From positions 1-8,198 of the forward strand of contig CAMYJJ010000136.1 of assembly GCA_947258735.1 (NCBI GenBank): a DNA stretch of 8,198 nucleotides, written 5' to 3'. Of this stretch, positions 5,540-8,198 are shown piece by piece. The translations under genes and the position numbers were made by a program. How positions within the stretch are numbered: position 1 is the stretch's first letter; every line of letters starts with the position of its first letter. This DNA comes from Thermodesulfovibrionia bacterium (GTDB lineage: Bacteria > Nitrospirota > Thermodesulfovibrionia > UBA6902). Below the pieces are notes generated by a model. That model was not told where the DNA came from, did not search any database, and worked only from the letters and a program-made list of their open reading frames with translations.

Positions 5540-8032
5540 ATGATGACAGGAATATCAGAGCTGTATGAAAAGATCGTACTGCACAGACCGGTTCTGACAC
5601 TTTTTGTTGTCGCATTAATTGTCGCCTTTTTTTCTGTCTATGTACCGGAGTTCAAACTGGATGCATCCGGGGAGTCACTTGTTTTAGAGAATGACAGGGA
5701 CCTGCGGTATTACCGCTCCATTCAGGCACGGTACGGTTCTGATGATTATGTCATCGTCACGTATACTCCGGAAAAAGACCTCTTCTCAGATGCCTCTCTC
5801 TCGGACCTGAAGAAATTAAGGGACAGCCTGTTAGCGATCGGGAGGGTGGAGTCTGTCGCCTCGATCCTTGATGTGCCGTTGATAAACAGCCCACCCATAT
5901 CACTGAGAGACATGAGCGATCAGGTGCGAAGGCTTGAGGATCCTGATACCGATATTCCGCTAGCAAAAAAGGAGTTTCTTACCAGTCACCTGTATAAAAA
6001 CCTGATAGTCAGTCCCGACGGGAATACAACAGCCCTGCAGGTGACCTTCAGACGGGATGATGCCTATTATTCACTTCTGGAGAGACGGGACGGGCTCAGG
6101 GAAAAAGAGCTGGTCATGGAACTGACGAAGGAAGAGGAGAATGAACTCATAAGGATCAGTAATGAGTTTAAAGATTACATTGCCGATCTTATGGACCGGG
6201 AGAGCAGCGATATCGCGAGGATACGTGCGATCATGGATACATATCGGGATAATGCGAAGCTGTATCTGGCAGGTGTCCAGATGATCGCCTCTGATATGAC
6301 CGACTTCATTCGTCATGACCTCAGTGTGTTCGGACTCGGCGTCCTCTGTTTCCTGATCATCATGCTTGAACTGTTTTTCCATAAAGCGCGCTGGGTGGTT
6401 ATCTCAATGATATGCTGTTTTGCCTCGGTACTCTTCATGTTCGGTTTCCTTGGTCTTGCTGAGTGGCGGGTCACCGTGGTTTCATCCAATTTCACCTCGC
6501 TGCTGCTGATTATAACGCTGTCCTTAACAGTACATCTGATTGTCCGGTACCATGAACTGTATTCAGAACATAAAGGAGCGGGTCAGCATTATCTGATTTC
6601 TGAGACTATGAAGAGCAAGGCCATACCGAGCATGTATACAGCCTTAACCACGATCGTGGCTTTCGGGTCATTGCTGGTCAGCGGCATCAGGCCTGTTATT
6701 GATTTTGGCTGGATGATGTCCATCGGTATATGTGTTGCTTTCCTCATCTCCTTTGCCATCTTTCCTGCATCGCTCATGTTACTGAAACCGAAACTGGCAC
6801 TGCCCCGGCATGACCTGATCGGCTCTGTAACGCGCATGTTCTCAGGCCTTGTAGAGAATCATGGCAGGTCCATCCTGGTTCTTTACATTCTGATAGCAGT
6901 AATGAGTGTAACAGGAATATCCAGGCTTACAGTAGAAAACCGCTTTATTGATCATTTCAAAAGTTCAACTGAGATATACCAGGGCATGGAGTTGGTAGAC
7001 CGTGAGCTCGGCGGAACCACACCCATAGATGTTATCGTTGATGCTCCTGCGGACTTTTCTGCTTCTGAGGATGATGAAGATAGTATCTTTGAAGATGAGT
7101 TTGATGATGGACCGGACAGCGAAGCAGGTTTTAGCGGCACAAGCTACTGGTATAACGACTTCAGGGCCGACACACTCAGGGCCATACATGATTATCTTGA
7201 CAACCTGCCGGAGACCGGAAAAGTCCTTTCACTGGCGACCACGTTACAGATGATGAGACAGTTAAATGAAAATAAGCCGCTGGATAATATTATGCTGTCC
7301 ATTATCCATAAAAAATTGCCTGCAACGATAAAGGAGAGCCTTTTTGATCCATATATTTCTGAAGATGGGAACCAGGTCCGGTTCACAACGCGGGTATTTG
7401 AGTCTGACATCTCTTTGCGCCGCAATGAGCTCCTGAAGAAGATGCGCCATGATCTGATCAATACTATCGGACTGCATGAAGATCAGCTCCATATCACCGG
7501 CATGGTCGTACTGTACAACAATATGCTCCAGAGCTTATACAGGTCGCAGATCCTGACGATCGGCGTTGTATTTCTGGCGATAATGCTGATGTTCATTATT
7601 CTCTTTCGTTCTCTCAGGCTGGCTGCAATCGCCATTGTTCCTAACCTGATGTCAGCCGGCATGGTCCTCGGATTCATGGGCTGGATAAAGATACCGCTGG
7701 ATATCATGACGATAACCATTGCAGCCATCACCATCGGGATCGCTGTTGATGACACCATTCACTATATGCACCGTTTTCTCATCGAGATACCGAAGGACAA
7801 TGATTACATAGCAACCATGAAACGCTGTCATGCGAGTATCGGGAGGGCGATGTACTACACATCCGTCACAGTGATAGTAGGTTTTTCGATCCTGGCACTG
7901 TCAAACTTTATGCCAACCATCTATTTCGGCCTGCTCACCGGTCTGGCAATGACCGTGGCGCTGATTGCCAATCTTACGCTGCTGCCGGTTTTACTGATCT
8001 TATTAAAACCAGGGGAAAACAGTGACAAGTGA
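5540..8032 (+). CDS. RND-superfamily exporter (COG1033/MMPL-like, sterol-sensing-domain type), full length
   Basis: From ATG 5540 the protein has 830 residues and two repeated halves. TM1 is at about 17-35, followed by a large periplasmic loop, TM2-TM6 at about 261-415, TM7 at 444-462, a second loop, then TM8-TM12 at about 671-821. Recognisable family blocks are TGKVLSLATTL (559-569), YNNMLQSLYRSQI (659-671), PLDIMTITIAAI (719-730) and AVDDTIHYMHRF (735-746). D737 and D738 in TM10 are the expected proton-relay acids; the matching TM4 site has S328-L329 instead. An acidic stretch (505-529) sits in the second loop. Relatives move lipids or other hydrophobic compounds across the inner membrane by proton motive force; the cargo here is unknown, and no adaptor or outer-membrane partner is adjacent. 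GTG 5522 and ATG 5543 are alternative starts; GGGG precedes 5540 by 4 nt. The last codons and stop fall inside a tandem repeat. Confidence 0.93.
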   Translation: MMTGISELYEKIVLHRPVLTLFVVALIVAFFSVYVPEFKLDASGESLVLENDRDLRYYRSIQARYGSDDYVIVTYTPEKDLFSDASLSDLKKLRDSLLAIGRVESVASILDVPLINSPPISLRDMSDQVRRLEDPDTDIPLAKKEFLTSHLYKNLIVSPDGNTTALQVTFRRDDAYYSLLERRDGLREKELVMELTKEEENELIRISNEFKDYIADLMDRESSDIARIRAIMDTYRDNAKLYLAGVQMIASDMTDFIRHDLSVFGLGVLCFLIIMLELFFHKARWVVISMICCFASVLFMFGFLGLAEWRVTVVSSNFTSLLLIITLSLTVHLIVRYHELYSEHKGAGQHYLISETMKSKAIPSMYTALTTIVAFGSLLVSGIRPVIDFGWMMSIGICVAFLISFAIFPASLMLLKPKLALPRHDLIGSVTRMFSGLVENHGRSILVLYILIAVMSVTGISRLTVENRFIDHFKSSTEIYQGMELVDRELGGTTPIDVIVDAPADFSASEDDEDSIFEDEFDDGPDSEAGFSGTSYWYNDFRADTLRAIHDYLDNLPETGKVLSLATTLQMMRQLNENKPLDNIMLSIIHKKLPATIKESLFDPYISEDGNQVRFTTRVFESDISLRRNELLKKMRHDLINTIGLHEDQLHITGMVVLYNNMLQSLYRSQILTIGVVFLAIMLMFIILFRSLRLAAIAIVPNLMSAGMVLGFMGWIKIPLDIMTITIAAITIGIAVDDTIHYMHRFLIEIPKDNDYIATMKRCHASIGRAMYYTSVTVIVGFSILALSNFMPTIYFGLLTGLAMTVALIANLTLLPVLLILLKPGENSDK

Positions 8033-8198
8033 CGGGTAACAGGTGACGAGTTAAAGATTGTGAGTTTTTAGTTTTGGGTTATGGATTACAAAGCACGAAT
8101 CAAAGGGGACATATAACATTTGACGGTCTCCAGACTACTGATTACAGATTACAGATTACTAATTACTGATCACTGACTACTGACTATAGACTACGGAG
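8021..8198. repeat. Degenerate heptanucleotide tandem repeat (25 units), continuing past the right edge
   Basis: Cut every 7 bp from 8021, the sequence gives 25 units in one phase. The left units read AGTGACA, AGTGACG, GGTAACA, GGTGACG; the right units read GACTACT, GATTACA, GATTACA, GATTACT and similar; units 5-16 are more diverged. By hand count, position 1 is a purine in 23 of 25, position 2 in 23, position 3 is T in 18, position 5 is A in 21 and position 6 is C in 18. The loose consensus is RRTKACN. The repeat covers the last 12 bases of the exporter gene including the stop, then about 166 bp without any gene. Similar heptamer arrays are known between genes in cyanobacteria and other bacteria; their role is not established. 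Confidence 0.85.

Noticed and set aside
6071..6382. Minus-strand open frames within the exporter (also 5757-5966, 6589-6837, 7192-7492, 7483-7758)
   Set aside because: They are complementary to a continuous 830-codon RND protein with conserved motifs throughout; there is no sign of independent coding.
8133..8195. CRISPR-like array from the GATTAC repeats
   Set aside because: The units are 7 bp, directly abutting and without spacers, so this is a tandem repeat and not a CRISPR array.

Overview
The window looks like ordinary chromosome of a Gram-negative (diderm) bacterium. It encodes a periplasmic adaptor of an RND efflux pump, a secreted OmpA-type peptidoglycan-binding protein, a lipoprotein with a lipobox, and a large RND/MMPL-type exporter. 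The OmpA-like protein and the exporter resemble the versions I know from Desulfobacterota/Geobacter-like and Nitrospirota-like genomes. That placement is an inference from protein resemblance only. No rRNA, tRNA, CRISPR array, intact insertion sequence or phage gene is visible.

Layout. Seven genes lie on the minus strand. Read in transcription order from right to left they are: a YhdH/AcuI-family oxidoreductase (4315-5310), a small lipoprotein (3805-4260), a DUF2007 protein with a C-terminal zinc ribbon (3295-3627), a zinc-independent MDR oxidoreductase of the quinone-reductase type (2294-3274), an OmpA-family protein (1389-2231), a DUF1905 protein (1048-1323), and the N-terminal 258 codons of an RND periplasmic adaptor that runs off the left edge (1-776). 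One gene lies on the plus strand, divergent from the yhdH-like gene: a twelve-helix RND/SSD-family exporter (about 5540-8032).

How the genes relate. The DUF2007 and MDR genes are 20 bp apart and probably co-transcribed, perhaps with ompA 62 bp further on. The yhdH-like gene and the lipoprotein gene are 54 bp apart. The adaptor has its own long leader (777-1047) and presumably heads an efflux operon continuing to the left. I see no single pathway joining all the genes; envelope and efflux functions and two NADPH-type oxidoreductases are the themes.

Most notable non-coding structure. From 8021 to the right edge the DNA is a degenerate tandem repeat with a strict 7-bp period (25 in-phase units, loosely RRTKACN). 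Its first two units supply the last three codons and the stop codon of the exporter. Just upstream of the exporter start, one ACCCCG arm can pair with either of two CGGGGT arms, giving two mutually exclusive hairpins around the possible start codons. A near-identical 15-bp promoter-like element occurs upstream of both the adaptor and the DUF2007 gene. I found no convincing new multi-gene system.
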